This document shows, one piece after another, positions 11,501 to 18,628 of a DNA stretch of 64,000 nt; the first letter of the stretch is position 1; every line of letters begins with the position of its first letter. A model generated the notes under the pieces. That model made no database searches. It was not told where the DNA came from and saw nothing but the letters and a program-made list of their open reading frames with translations. The position numbers and the translations under genes are program-made. The stretch is from Sphingobacterium daejeonense (GTDB taxonomy: Bacteria > Bacteroidota > Bacteroidia > Sphingobacteriales > Sphingobacteriaceae), in assembly GCF_901472535.1 (NCBI RefSeq), contig NZ_LR590470.1:1116001-1180000 (forward strand), written 5' to 3'.

Positions 11501-11759
11501 CATTTAATGGGACTTCTTGTTTGTTATATCCGATATAGGATATCACTAAGGTTGCGTTGTGGTCTGCATTGATACTGAACAAACCATTTTCGTTTGTGCT
11601 CGTGCTGATTGATGTTCCTTTAACCGATACGGTTACTCCGGCGATTGGAGCTCCGTCTGGTCCAGAAACTTTTCCAGCTACTGCGATTTGCTGTGCATTA
11701 ACGACCTGCATAGACGTACAGGCCATCACGCACAAGGTTGTGAGTAGATGATGTTTCAT
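8586..11759 (-). CDS. SusC/RagA family TonB-linked outer membrane channel
   Basis: 1057 residues from the ATG at 11759. That start gives a signal peptide (MKHHLLTTLCVMACTSM, cleaved near VNAQQ); the longer open frame upstream has no signal and runs into the epimerase gene. A carboxypeptidase-regulatory domain (GKVSGPDGAPIAGVTVSVKG) is followed by the DEVMVVAYGT TonB-box region and the plug (YGSRAANGVVIITTKSGK). The large barrel ends TYTFGLEVSL. The frame is intact. The gene starts 38 bases after the epimerase stop and is followed 19 bases later by its SusD, so enzymes and transporter are probably one transcript. Confidence 0.93.
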   Translation of the reverse strand: MKHHLLTTLCVMACTSMQVVNAQQIAVAGKVSGPDGAPIAGVTVSVKGTSISTSTNENGLFSINADHNATLVISYIGYNKQEVPLNGRKTLNISLQQDDQAIDEVMVVAYGTAKKSSFTGSASVVNYDKDLKDIPNTSFENALTGRMPGVQITSTSGQAGATSSISVRGIGSMNASNEPLYVVDGVPVSSGNTGQMTGALSGTTNNIMSTINPSDIESVSVLKDAAAASLYGSRAANGVVIITTKSGKSGKPKIDFRTSLGITPTWATDNYKPGNVQEQIQYFYQIFHDYRTSNGYTEEEANTYALNRMNTRFGIHGYEFSSEGIGLYDKIIIKGKTDGVENRDGKYFDWNDALFRTGQYQTNDLSASGATDKTKYYSSLSYTTDKGRAYTNEFERIGGRLNFSHQLTDKVEFATNFNLSHNNKEGYNDTRNTGTNYMYLANNLLFPFYWPTDYKTGEEYKLRYSSLGYNPLFYDKQWENNSKTMRIVAAPSLTVKFLPGLTGKTIFSYDNAVVKDHLYYSPLHYHTTYGATANGTVFEYDTNIKKIISSTTLNYNKTFADDHNLDLLVGFEAEKNETNYQYASGSNLPSSSLHTVATAGIKDASAFLWGNNMMSVFSRAEYNFKNTYFLSGSLRRDGNSRFGPDTRWGNFWSLSAAWNLMNEGFISDIEEINLLKIKASYGTNGTLPMNDYGWRSLATYGFNYMDQPGGNLTTIADQNLKWEKNYSFNAGVEFGLFNNRLFGSVEYFTRDSRDLLQDVNISLVTGFNSTLMNVGEINNKGLEVSLGGDIIRKDNFRWSANVNASFQKSKVTKLYGGKDLTWWDPTGGDSRVQFIYKEGEDVFSYYLAEWAGVDPSNGKPIWYTNDGTEGEFLHNGRGATNKVADAKQIIAGSPIPKAYGGINTDFEYKGISVGFNFTYKLGGKIFDSGSRDVAEDGYYWERIRSYYAIQNVWTPDNPNSLYPFVSGNDPEDGITRSTRHLYDASYIRLKNVNVSYRLPATVSNKIGLSNARIFFNGTNLLTASKFKWADPEVNQYGTRGWENPFGKTYTFGLEVSL

Positions 11760-11797
11760 AATTATGGTTATTGTTTTTCTAGGTAATCTTTTACTAT

Positions 11798-12853
11798 TTA
11801 TTTTTTGAGGATCCCGATACCAGGTCTCTCTGGAAGTATGCACTTTCCTTTTATTACTTGCATTCCGTCGTAGATGTCGTTTCCAATCAATAAGGCTCCA
11901 TCCAAGTCTGCCCAATCAACCAATGGTGCCAATTGTGCTGCAGCACTGATTGCGCAAGATGTTTCTGTCATACAGCCCAACATTACTTTCATGTCCAACG
12001 CTTTGGCTAGTTCTGCCATTTTTTTGGCCTCCCGCATGCCTGTACATTTCATTAATTTGATGTTTATCCCGGTATATACCCCTTTCAGACCAGGGACATC
12101 AACTAAACGTTGGCAACCTTCATCGGCAATTGTAGGAATTGGAGAATGTTCAGTCAACCAAGCATTTTCGTCGATCATCTCTTTAGGCATCGGTTGTTCT
12201 AGAAAAACAACATTCTTTTCCTTTAACCAATGCGACATTTCTAAGGCTTCTTCTTTGTTTTTCCATCCTTGGTTTACATCTGCACAAAGCGGTACATCAG
12301 TAACAGAACGGATGGTATCAATAATCATTTTGTCGGTATCTAAACCTAGTTTCACTTTCAAGATCTTGAATTGTCCTGCTTCAGCGACTTTTTTTCGAAT
12401 CATCTCCTCAGTGTCAATTCCGATGGTGTATGATGTCGGTGGAATCAGGTCAGGATTCAATCCCCATATTTTATAAAAAGGCTGTCCCATCAATTTTCCA
12501 AGGACATCATGCAGGGCGATGTCCACAGAAGCCTTTGCTGCGGTATTTTTGCTGTCAACTTGATCGATGTATTGCAGGATCTCTTCGGTCTGAAAAGGTG
12601 AATCAAATCCTGAAAGGTCTACTTTATTCAAGAAATTGATTACAGATTCTTGAGATTCTCCAAGGTAGGGTGGCATGCTGGCTTCACCATAACCGATGAC
12701 CCCATCGTATTCCAATTCTGTCAGAACAACAGGTGTTGTAGATCTACTGAAAGATGCTACGGTAAATACATGACGTAATTCTAAAGTATATGGCTTATAG
12801 CGTAGGGTAAATTTTCCCATTTTTTTGCTGTGCCATTCGTTGCTGTTCATCAT
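11798..12853 (-). CDS. Dipeptide epimerase (L-Ala-D/L-Glu epimerase type, enolase superfamily)
   Basis: 351 residues. The enolase superfamily layout is clear: the capping domain, then KVK (Lys166, Lys168), metal ligands Asp192 (CADVNQ), Glu219 (FLEQP) and Asp244 (ADEG), and Lys266 on the far side. The C-terminal DLDGALLIGND segment fits the L-Ala-D/L-Glu branch (YkfB, YcjG). It would convert L-Ala-D-Glu from murein into L-Ala-L-Glu for catabolism. The start is two bases after the NlpC/P60 gene stop; two adjacent ATG codons are possible. Exact dipeptide specificity is inferred from context, since this family also epimerises other dipeptides. Confidence 0.88.
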   Translation of the reverse strand: MMNSNEWHSKKMGKFTLRYKPYTLELRHVFTVASFSRSTTPVVLTELEYDGVIGYGEASMPPYLGESQESVINFLNKVDLSGFDSPFQTEEILQYIDQVDSKNTAAKASVDIALHDVLGKLMGQPFYKIWGLNPDLIPPTSYTIGIDTEEMIRKKVAEAGQFKILKVKLGLDTDKMIIDTIRSVTDVPLCADVNQGWKNKEEALEMSHWLKEKNVVFLEQPMPKEMIDENAWLTEHSPIPTIADEGCQRLVDVPGLKGVYTGINIKLMKCTGMREAKKMAELAKALDMKVMLGCMTETSCAISAAAQLAPLVDWADLDGALLIGNDIYDGMQVIKGKCILPERPGIGILKK

Positions 12854-12855
12854 TA

Positions 12856-14067
12856 TTATTGTTTGTAATAAGGGTTTTCTTGGATTTTTTGAACCTGTTG
12901 GTCCTGAATTCCGATGTATCTTTTGGCAGCTACAACGGTTCTGGTTTGAAAGTCATCATAATTGCTAGCATCCTTTAACATCGAATTGATGCGAACAGTT
13001 CCAGCTGAATGGATAAATTCTCCATTTCCAATATATAAGGCTACATGTGTGACGCGTGCATTTGGGTTGCTATTCTTGCCAGAAGCAAAGAACAACAAAT
13101 CTGCGGGTTTTAGGTTCTTTAAGGCTTTGTTTGGATCGAAGTGACCATCTTTATCTAAGATATCAATTGCTTGACCTGCTAGTACTTGTTGTGAGGCATC
13201 CCGAGGAATAATGTATCCATTCATGTAGTAAGCGGTTTTAGTAAAACCACTGCAATCAACACCTTTTACGGAAGTTCCGCCCCATAGATAGGGAAGTCCC
13301 ATCATGGTCTTTGCACTGTTAATAACATTTTCAGGAGTGAGTTCTCTAGATTTTATCCAATTTTCAAAGGTTAAAGCCTCCTCTTTCGGGATGAATGCAA
13401 TACGATTGTCTGGATAGGATACTTTATAATAATTTCCTTCTTCGGCAACCAAACCTAAAATATCACCATAAACCAAATCAGAAACGCGCAAGCTTTTTGG
13501 GTCGGCTTGGGATAGTGATTTTCCGAATTCTGCAGTATATATGATTTTCGGCATTTCTCTCCACTTATCGAGGCTATTTTTGTCCATTGCAGCAACTGAA
13601 GAAGCCGGGACATAAGAAATATAACCTTCGGGAGTTCTGGCTCTGAATTCGCCATCTACCTTTTGAAGGAGATCTATTTCAGTGCCTAATAATGCTTGTG
13701 TAGCCATTTCAGAAGCATTTCCTGGTTTAGTCCTAAAGTTTGCAACCGATAGATTGACTACTCCATGTATTTTTTCGCCAACTGATGAGTCTGGGAGCGC
13801 ATTAATTTTGATAGTTGCAGGAAGATTTGCAGTCTTTGTTTTTATAAAAGAACTTGCTTCAGGAATCGTTGATTCAACCGTGTAGGTATTGTTTATCGGA
13901 TTAGCCGAAATTAGGGCTACTATTTTTGTTCGTTTATCAGGGGCGAATTGTTGTTTGGCATCTTGAACGATTTGATCAACTTTTTTATAGATCGTAGAGT
14001 CTGTTTGTGCGTTGGAAATATTACCTAAACAGAGAAATGTGCAGAATAGAGAAGCTATACGTATCAT
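12856..14067 (-). CDS. Secreted NlpC/P60 (C40) peptidase with SH3-like domains
   Basis: 403 residues. A signal peptide (cleavage near ISNAQ at 20) precedes two SH3-like stretches (about 100-160 and 190-235) and a C-terminal NlpC/P60 domain. The catalytic triad is visible: Cys272 in GVDCSGF, His341 in RVTHVALYIG and His353 in FIHSAG. The layout resembles YkfC, which cuts D-Glu-diamino acid bonds in free murein peptides. It releases the dipeptide used by the epimerase encoded two bases downstream. It is the first gene of the minus-strand operon leading into susCD. Confidence 0.9.
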   Translation of the reverse strand: MIRIASLFCTFLCLGNISNAQTDSTIYKKVDQIVQDAKQQFAPDKRTKIVALISANPINNTYTVESTIPEASSFIKTKTANLPATIKINALPDSSVGEKIHGVVNLSVANFRTKPGNASEMATQALLGTEIDLLQKVDGEFRARTPEGYISYVPASSVAAMDKNSLDKWREMPKIIYTAEFGKSLSQADPKSLRVSDLVYGDILGLVAEEGNYYKVSYPDNRIAFIPKEEALTFENWIKSRELTPENVINSAKTMMGLPYLWGGTSVKGVDCSGFTKTAYYMNGYIIPRDASQQVLAGQAIDILDKDGHFDPNKALKNLKPADLLFFASGKNSNPNARVTHVALYIGNGEFIHSAGTVRINSMLKDASNYDDFQTRTVVAAKRYIGIQDQQVQKIQENPYYKQ

Positions 14068-14104
14068 TATTCTAGTCTTTAATAATTGTTATATATGGTA
14101 AAAC

Positions 14105-14118
14105 CGCATAAATATGCG
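14105..14118. promoter_or_regulatory. Short palindrome in a divergent intergenic region
   Basis: CGCATA-AA-TATGCG is a 14-nt inverted repeat in the 175-base gap between the NlpC/P60 gene (minus) and the glycosylasparaginase gene (plus), 37 bases upstream of the NlpC/P60 start. Its position would suit a regulator binding site. The repeat is directly visible; the function is a guess. Confidence 0.3.
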
Positions 14119-14242
14119 AAAATTTGGATGTAATGAAGCATATTAATACGTTTTTTCCAAATAATTAACTGTTAATAACGCATAATTTACAATTGTTTAA
14201 AGCTTGTTCTTTGTAAATGCAATTCCTAATATTGTAATTACT

Positions 14243-15283
14243 ATGCATTCAAGAAGAAAATTTATAAAACAAGGTATACTAGGTGCTGCCAGTATTGGAA
14301 CTGTAGCAAGCGCTCTCTCGTGTCAAGGTGAGGAGAAACCCTCGAAGACTGTCCGTAAACCGATTGTTATATCGACATGGGATTTTGGTGTTGCCGCCAA
14401 TTTAGCGGCTTGGGAAATATTAAAAAATAATGGCCGAGCGCTCGATGCTGTTGAGCAAGGTGTTAAAGTTCCGGAAGCTGACCTGAAGAACACGACAGTT
14501 GGTAAAGGTGGATATCCCGACCGGGATGGACATGTGACCTTGGACGCATGTATCATGGATGAGTTGGGGAACTGTGGTTCTGTAGCTGCCATGGAGGATA
14601 TTGCACATCCAATTTCTGTTGCCCGATTGGTTATGGAAAAGACACCTCACGTGATGTTGGTGGGTGATGGAGCACGTCAGTTTGCCTTGGAAAATGGATT
14701 TACTGCCGAAAAGCTTTTGACAGCAGAATCTGAAGAAGCATGGAAGGAATGGCTTAAAGAAAAGAAATATAAGCCAGTGATGAATATTGAGAACAAATCT
14801 TTTGCCACAGAGAAACTTCCAGGCAATAAATATAACCATGACACCATCGGTATGTTGGCACTGGATGCTGATGGAAACTTGTCAGGCGCCTGTACAACCA
14901 GTGGAATGGCCTTTAAAATGCATGGCCGTGTAGGAGATAGCCCTATAATCGGCGCAGGACTGTATGTAGACAATGAAGTTGGTGGCGCGACATCAACAGG
15001 AGTTGGAGAGGAGGTCATTCGAAATGTAGGGAGTTTCTTAGTAGTTGAATTGATGCGACAAGGGTATTCGCCCGAGGAGGCCTGTAAAGAAGCTGTTATG
15101 CGAATCGTGAAAAAGAAACCCGAAATTGCTAAAGATATTCAGGTTGGATTTTTAGCCCTGAATAAAAATGGAGAATATGGATCTTATGCACTTCAAGATG
15201 GTTTTACATTTGCAATTTGCGATTCAGCGAAACAAGATTCAATAGAAAAAGGGAAATTCCACTATAAACCAAAAGAAGGATAA
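14243..15283 (+). CDS. Glycosylasparaginase (N4-GlcNAc-asparaginase), Tat-exported Ntn hydrolase
   Basis: 346 residues from the ATG at 14243, chosen because it opens directly with a twin-arginine signal (MHSRRKFIKQG). The mature part is the glycosylasparaginase family: STWDFG at the start, DACIMD, and the autocleavage site HD-TIGM with Thr201 as new N-terminal nucleophile. It would cleave the GlcNAc-Asn bond of N-glycopeptides in the periplasm. It is divergent from the NlpC/P60 operon and followed by a strong terminator. Its place beside peptide-uptake genes suggests use of glycopeptides as nutrients. Confidence 0.9.
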   Translation: MHSRRKFIKQGILGAASIGTVASALSCQGEEKPSKTVRKPIVISTWDFGVAANLAAWEILKNNGRALDAVEQGVKVPEADLKNTTVGKGGYPDRDGHVTLDACIMDELGNCGSVAAMEDIAHPISVARLVMEKTPHVMLVGDGARQFALENGFTAEKLLTAESEEAWKEWLKEKKYKPVMNIENKSFATEKLPGNKYNHDTIGMLALDADGNLSGACTTSGMAFKMHGRVGDSPIIGAGLYVDNEVGGATSTGVGEEVIRNVGSFLVVELMRQGYSPEEACKEAVMRIVKKKPEIAKDIQVGFLALNKNGEYGSYALQDGFTFAICDSAKQDSIEKGKFHYKPKEG

Positions 15284-15303
15284 GGAAATAATTCTGACCT
15301 GCT

Positions 15304-15344
15304 AAAAAAGGCAAAAACGCGAATACCGTTTTTGCCTTTTTTTT
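15304..15344 (+). terminator. Rho-independent terminator
   Basis: AGGCAAAAACG (15309-15319) pairs with CGTTTTTGCCT (15327-15337), followed by a T tract. It closes the glycosylasparaginase transcript. The 288 bases between this gene and the next coding region otherwise hold only AT-rich leader. Confidence 0.85.
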
Positions 15345-15468
15345 ATTTATGCCCTTTTATGAGCCTAGAGGCATGATTTTCTGTTAAAATTTAATAAATA
15401 ATTAAAATTAACTCTTTTTAGTAATAATAGTTTAATAATTCATTAATTTAATTTTTCAATAACCTTTA

Positions 15469-15476
15469 TAAATTTG
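15469..15476 (+). promoter_or_regulatory. Candidate Bacteroidota -7 promoter element
   Basis: TAAATTTG matches TAnnTTTG exactly, about 95 bases upstream of the fimbrillin-nuclease gene and after the terminator. No good -33 TTTG is at the expected distance; the region is T-rich. It would drive the 15.6-25 kb locus. Confidence 0.4.
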
Positions 15477-15571
15477 CTTGTAACGATAATACCAAACAAA
15501 GCAAGCTTATTATGACTTGAAATTTAATTTAAAAGAAACAAAAAATTATTTACAAAAGAATTAATACATTA

Positions 15572-17131
15572 ATGATTAAAAGAGTACTCCTGTTCGTTAG
15601 TTTCCTAACCCTATTCTATTCTTGTCGAAAAGACATCGAATTGCCATTTACAGAAAAAAAACAGTCTGTTTTATTTTCAAGTCAAATCTCAGGTCAAGTT
15701 CAATCCCGTGTATCGGGTAACCAATGGGATCAAAATGATTCCATATCAATTTTTATGTTTGAGGGGAATACGCTCAATGCTAACAGTGTACTAGCTGAGG
15801 GTTTCAATAAACAATTTATAACTAATAGTTCTGGAAATTTTTCTCCGAAGAATTCCAATAATGAAATTCGATTTCCAAAAGGGAAATCTGTGAATTTCAA
15901 ATCATTCTATCCATTTCAAAGTGGTGATACATTTAACCGCAGGTTAGATATCTCCGACCAACAAGATCAATCCCATATTGATTATTTGGTTGGGGGAAGT
16001 GCAAGTAACTCCTCTGTACAAGAAGGTCCTGTCAAGTTGACAATGGAAAGGATCATGTCCAAGATTCAGTTTTCTGTTAAAGGGAAAGGTATTCAAGGAG
16101 TAACAGCGAAATTTCATGGATTAGAAACTGAAGGAGTTTTCAACTTGGAGGATGGAAGTCTTAAGCAAACCAAATCATTCAAGGAGGTTGAAGGAAAAGT
16201 TATCAAATCAGGGGAAGAAACCATTATTGAATGGATAGTTTTTCCGGGTAAGCTTAGCAAACAATCAAAAATTGTTTTCAGGAATAATAATGGGGATACT
16301 TATACTTGGGATATTGCAAAGCAGGACATTGACTATGCTGCCGGCAACAGATACCAATATTCTATTATCCTTGGGGATGAGGGGGAGGTGATCACCAAAC
16401 CGAATATTTCCTACATGGAACTGCCCATCATTGCAAACTCTTCTGACTTGGAGTATAATTTCAAGATGACACCTGACCGTTCCAAGCGTAATTTTGCGAT
16501 GCTGTATGACAAAAAGAACCGGTTGGCACTTTGGGTAGCGTATCCATTGAGCCGTGATTATTTAGGTAATCAGAAAAGATCCAATGCCTGGGCATTTGAC
16601 CCTGCCTTTCCGAATCAATTTCAACCACATCTTTCAAAGGGATTTGGTCGTGGTTTTGACCGCGGTCATCAAATTCCTAGTGCTGACCGAACAAGAAACA
16701 GGGCAGAAAACGCAACAACATTTTATTTTACGAACATGACAGCTCAGGCCTCTTCAATGAACCAAGGTGTTTGGGCGAAACTGGAAATTAAAGTCCGTAA
16801 TTGGGCCAAAAGTGCGGGTGTAGATACCATGTATGTGGTAACCGGAGCAGCAATCCAAACCAAAACGGATTCCCGTATAGATTATGTTAATGACAATTCT
16901 GGCAAGCAGGTAGCCAAGCCGAAATATTATTACAAAGCCTTGGCGATGAAGCGCGGTAAGGAATACTATACCATTGGGTTCAAGATCAACAATGAACCAA
17001 TGAATACTCAAGCCGACCCGAATACGTACCGAATCACGGTCAGTGAGCTTGAAAAAGAAACAGGATATACTTTCTTTCCAGGGCTTTCGGAGGACAAAAA
17101 ACAGACGATCAACAATTCTGTCTGGCGATAA
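15572..17131 (+). CDS. Lipoprotein with fimbrillin-like domain fused to DNA/RNA non-specific endonuclease
   Basis: 519 residues. The lipobox LFYSC gives Cys18. Residues about 30-275 resemble the fimbrillin/Mfa-like fold of Bacteroidota (VLFSSQISG, QWDQNDSISIFMF, MERIMSKIQFSVKG, YAAGNRYQYSIIL). Residues about 285-519 are an NUC-type ββα-Me nuclease: the DRGH motif at 363-366 gives the general-base His366. FTNMTAQ at 386-392 and NQGVWAKLE at 397-405 supply the usual metal Asn and Glu. It would be a surface- or periplasm-anchored sugar-non-specific nuclease. It is the first gene of the locus and 29 bases precede the next fimbrillin-like gene. The domain pairing is the unusual part. Confidence 0.87.
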   Translation: MIKRVLLFVSFLTLFYSCRKDIELPFTEKKQSVLFSSQISGQVQSRVSGNQWDQNDSISIFMFEGNTLNANSVLAEGFNKQFITNSSGNFSPKNSNNEIRFPKGKSVNFKSFYPFQSGDTFNRRLDISDQQDQSHIDYLVGGSASNSSVQEGPVKLTMERIMSKIQFSVKGKGIQGVTAKFHGLETEGVFNLEDGSLKQTKSFKEVEGKVIKSGEETIIEWIVFPGKLSKQSKIVFRNNNGDTYTWDIAKQDIDYAAGNRYQYSIILGDEGEVITKPNISYMELPIIANSSDLEYNFKMTPDRSKRNFAMLYDKKNRLALWVAYPLSRDYLGNQKRSNAWAFDPAFPNQFQPHLSKGFGRGFDRGHQIPSADRTRNRAENATTFYFTNMTAQASSMNQGVWAKLEIKVRNWAKSAGVDTMYVVTGAAIQTKTDSRIDYVNDNSGKQVAKPKYYYKALAMKRGKEYYTIGFKINNEPMNTQADPNTYRITVSELEKETGYTFFPGLSEDKKQTINNSVWR

Positions 17132-17160
17132 CCATGGATTTTATCAATTAAATATATAAA

Positions 17161-18554
17161 ATGAAAACAAAACAATTCTTAAGCGCAACATTAGCTATCG
17201 TTGCCCTTATGGCATCTTGTAAAAAAGATGATTACCGAAAACTACCTTCAACAGAAGGTGTTCAGTTCACTTCAAAAATTGAAGGGAATGCAGCAACAAA
17301 AGCTTCAGGAACTACTTGGGGAGCGAATGATGAGATTGGCGTATTCATGAAGCAAGGAAGCGGATTGGGCAACGCATTGGCAGCCAACAAAAAGTATGTT
17401 ACTCCTGGAAATGGAAACTTTACAGCAACTGGTGCTGATGTGATCAACTATCCTGATCAAGGAAAAGTTGACTTTATTGCCTACTATCCATATGCTTCGG
17501 CTGTAAGCGGAACTACATTACCGATCAATGTGAGCAACCAAACAGCTCAAGAGAAAATTGACGTAATGTATTCTAACAATGCTACAGGATTGGACAAAAC
17601 ATCAGGTAATCCAGCATTGACATTCCAACATAAATTGTCAAAAATAGAAATCAACGTTACTGGAGGAACTGGAGTTAATATTTCAGGATTAAAAGCTGTT
17701 TTGAATGCTGTTAATACCACTGCTTCCATGGATCTTGCTACGGGGGTAATTTCTGCAGGATCTAACTCAGCGAACGTAAATGCTAAAATCATCTCAGTTG
17801 ATGGTAAAAACACAGTAGAAGCAATCTTGATTCCAGGGGATTACGCTGGAAAAGAAGTTGTTTTCACTTCCGGAAATGAAAACTTTAAATGGACTTTGCC
17901 TGCTAACCTTGCTTATGAAACAGGTAAGAAATACTCTTATAATGTGTCATTGGAATCGGGTGAGACTAAACAAGTAGTGGGTGAAGGAAATGCAACAATC
18001 ACTGACTGGACTTCGATTATTGGTGGATCATTCAAAGCAGGAAAAGATGGTGGAACAGTAACTACTACACCTGAACCAACAACAAATGCAAAAGAACAAA
18101 CTTTTTATCAAGAAGGATTTGGTGAAAAAGGAAAAGATAGATTAAAAGTTGAGAAATATATGGATTTTGAAAATAAAGGTGTTACCTATTCATCCATATT
18201 TCCAGGTTTCGCTGACATCCGTGCAACAAGCTCCATGAATTCACACCTATGGTTGCCAGCTAATAGAAACTCAGGTCTTAAAATTGAAGGATCAAATCAG
18301 AAGGATTTAAAGATGTAGTATTGACATTTGATATTGCTGCACAAGAACTAGGGCCTGTTAATGGAGTAACCGTAAAGATAAATGGTAAAGAATTGTCAAC
18401 ATCAGGAGATTTAAAATCAAAAAATAAATTTATTCCAGTTAAAGTGTCTGGTATTGAATCAGCTTCTACGATGACTCTTGAATTTGTTGGTACTGCTGCA
18501 AATAATAAAGTTGGCTACCGCGTTGACAACGTCAAATTAGTAGGAAAAAAATAA
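17161..18554 (+). CDS. Fimbrillin-like lipoprotein with C-terminal β-module, one frameshift
   Basis: About 464 residues after repair. The lipobox LMASC gives Cys20. Residues about 30-280 repeat the fimbrillin-like pattern of the upstream protein (VQFTSKIEG, TWGANDEIGVFM, FQHKLSKIEINV). A proline/threonine linker (TTTPEPTT) leads to a C-terminal module of about 150 residues also found at the end of the DUF5689 protein encoded at 21389. A missing base near 18300 puts the last 80 residues in another frame; repair restores EGFKDVVLTFDIAAQ. It is probably a surface structural or ligand-binding subunit. Start and signal are clear; function is unknown. Confidence 0.8.
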
Positions 18555-18566
18555 TTTTTCATTAAT

Positions 18567-18600
18567 AAGATAGGGGGCCGTTGCGGTCCCCATCTTTTCT
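18567..18600 (+). terminator. Imperfect hairpin, possible attenuator inside the locus
   Basis: GAT-GGGG-GCC and GGT-CCCC-ATC arms around GTTGC, followed by TTTTC, lie in the 74 bases between the fimbrillin-like gene and the TonB-dependent receptor gene. This could lower receptor expression relative to the lipoproteins, or end the first transcript. Confidence 0.55.
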
Positions 18601-18628
18601 CATATACTCTTCTTATCCAGAAGTAACT

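Noticed and set aside
11760-11915. Longer N-terminus for the second SusC protein
   Set aside because: The extra 52 residues are basic, lack a signal peptide and overlap the epimerase gene; the ATG at 11759 starts a proper signal peptide.
12856-12913. Coding overlap or extra small gene near the NlpC/P60 end
   Set aside because: The C-terminal tail is simply part of the peptidase gene; no separate start or family.
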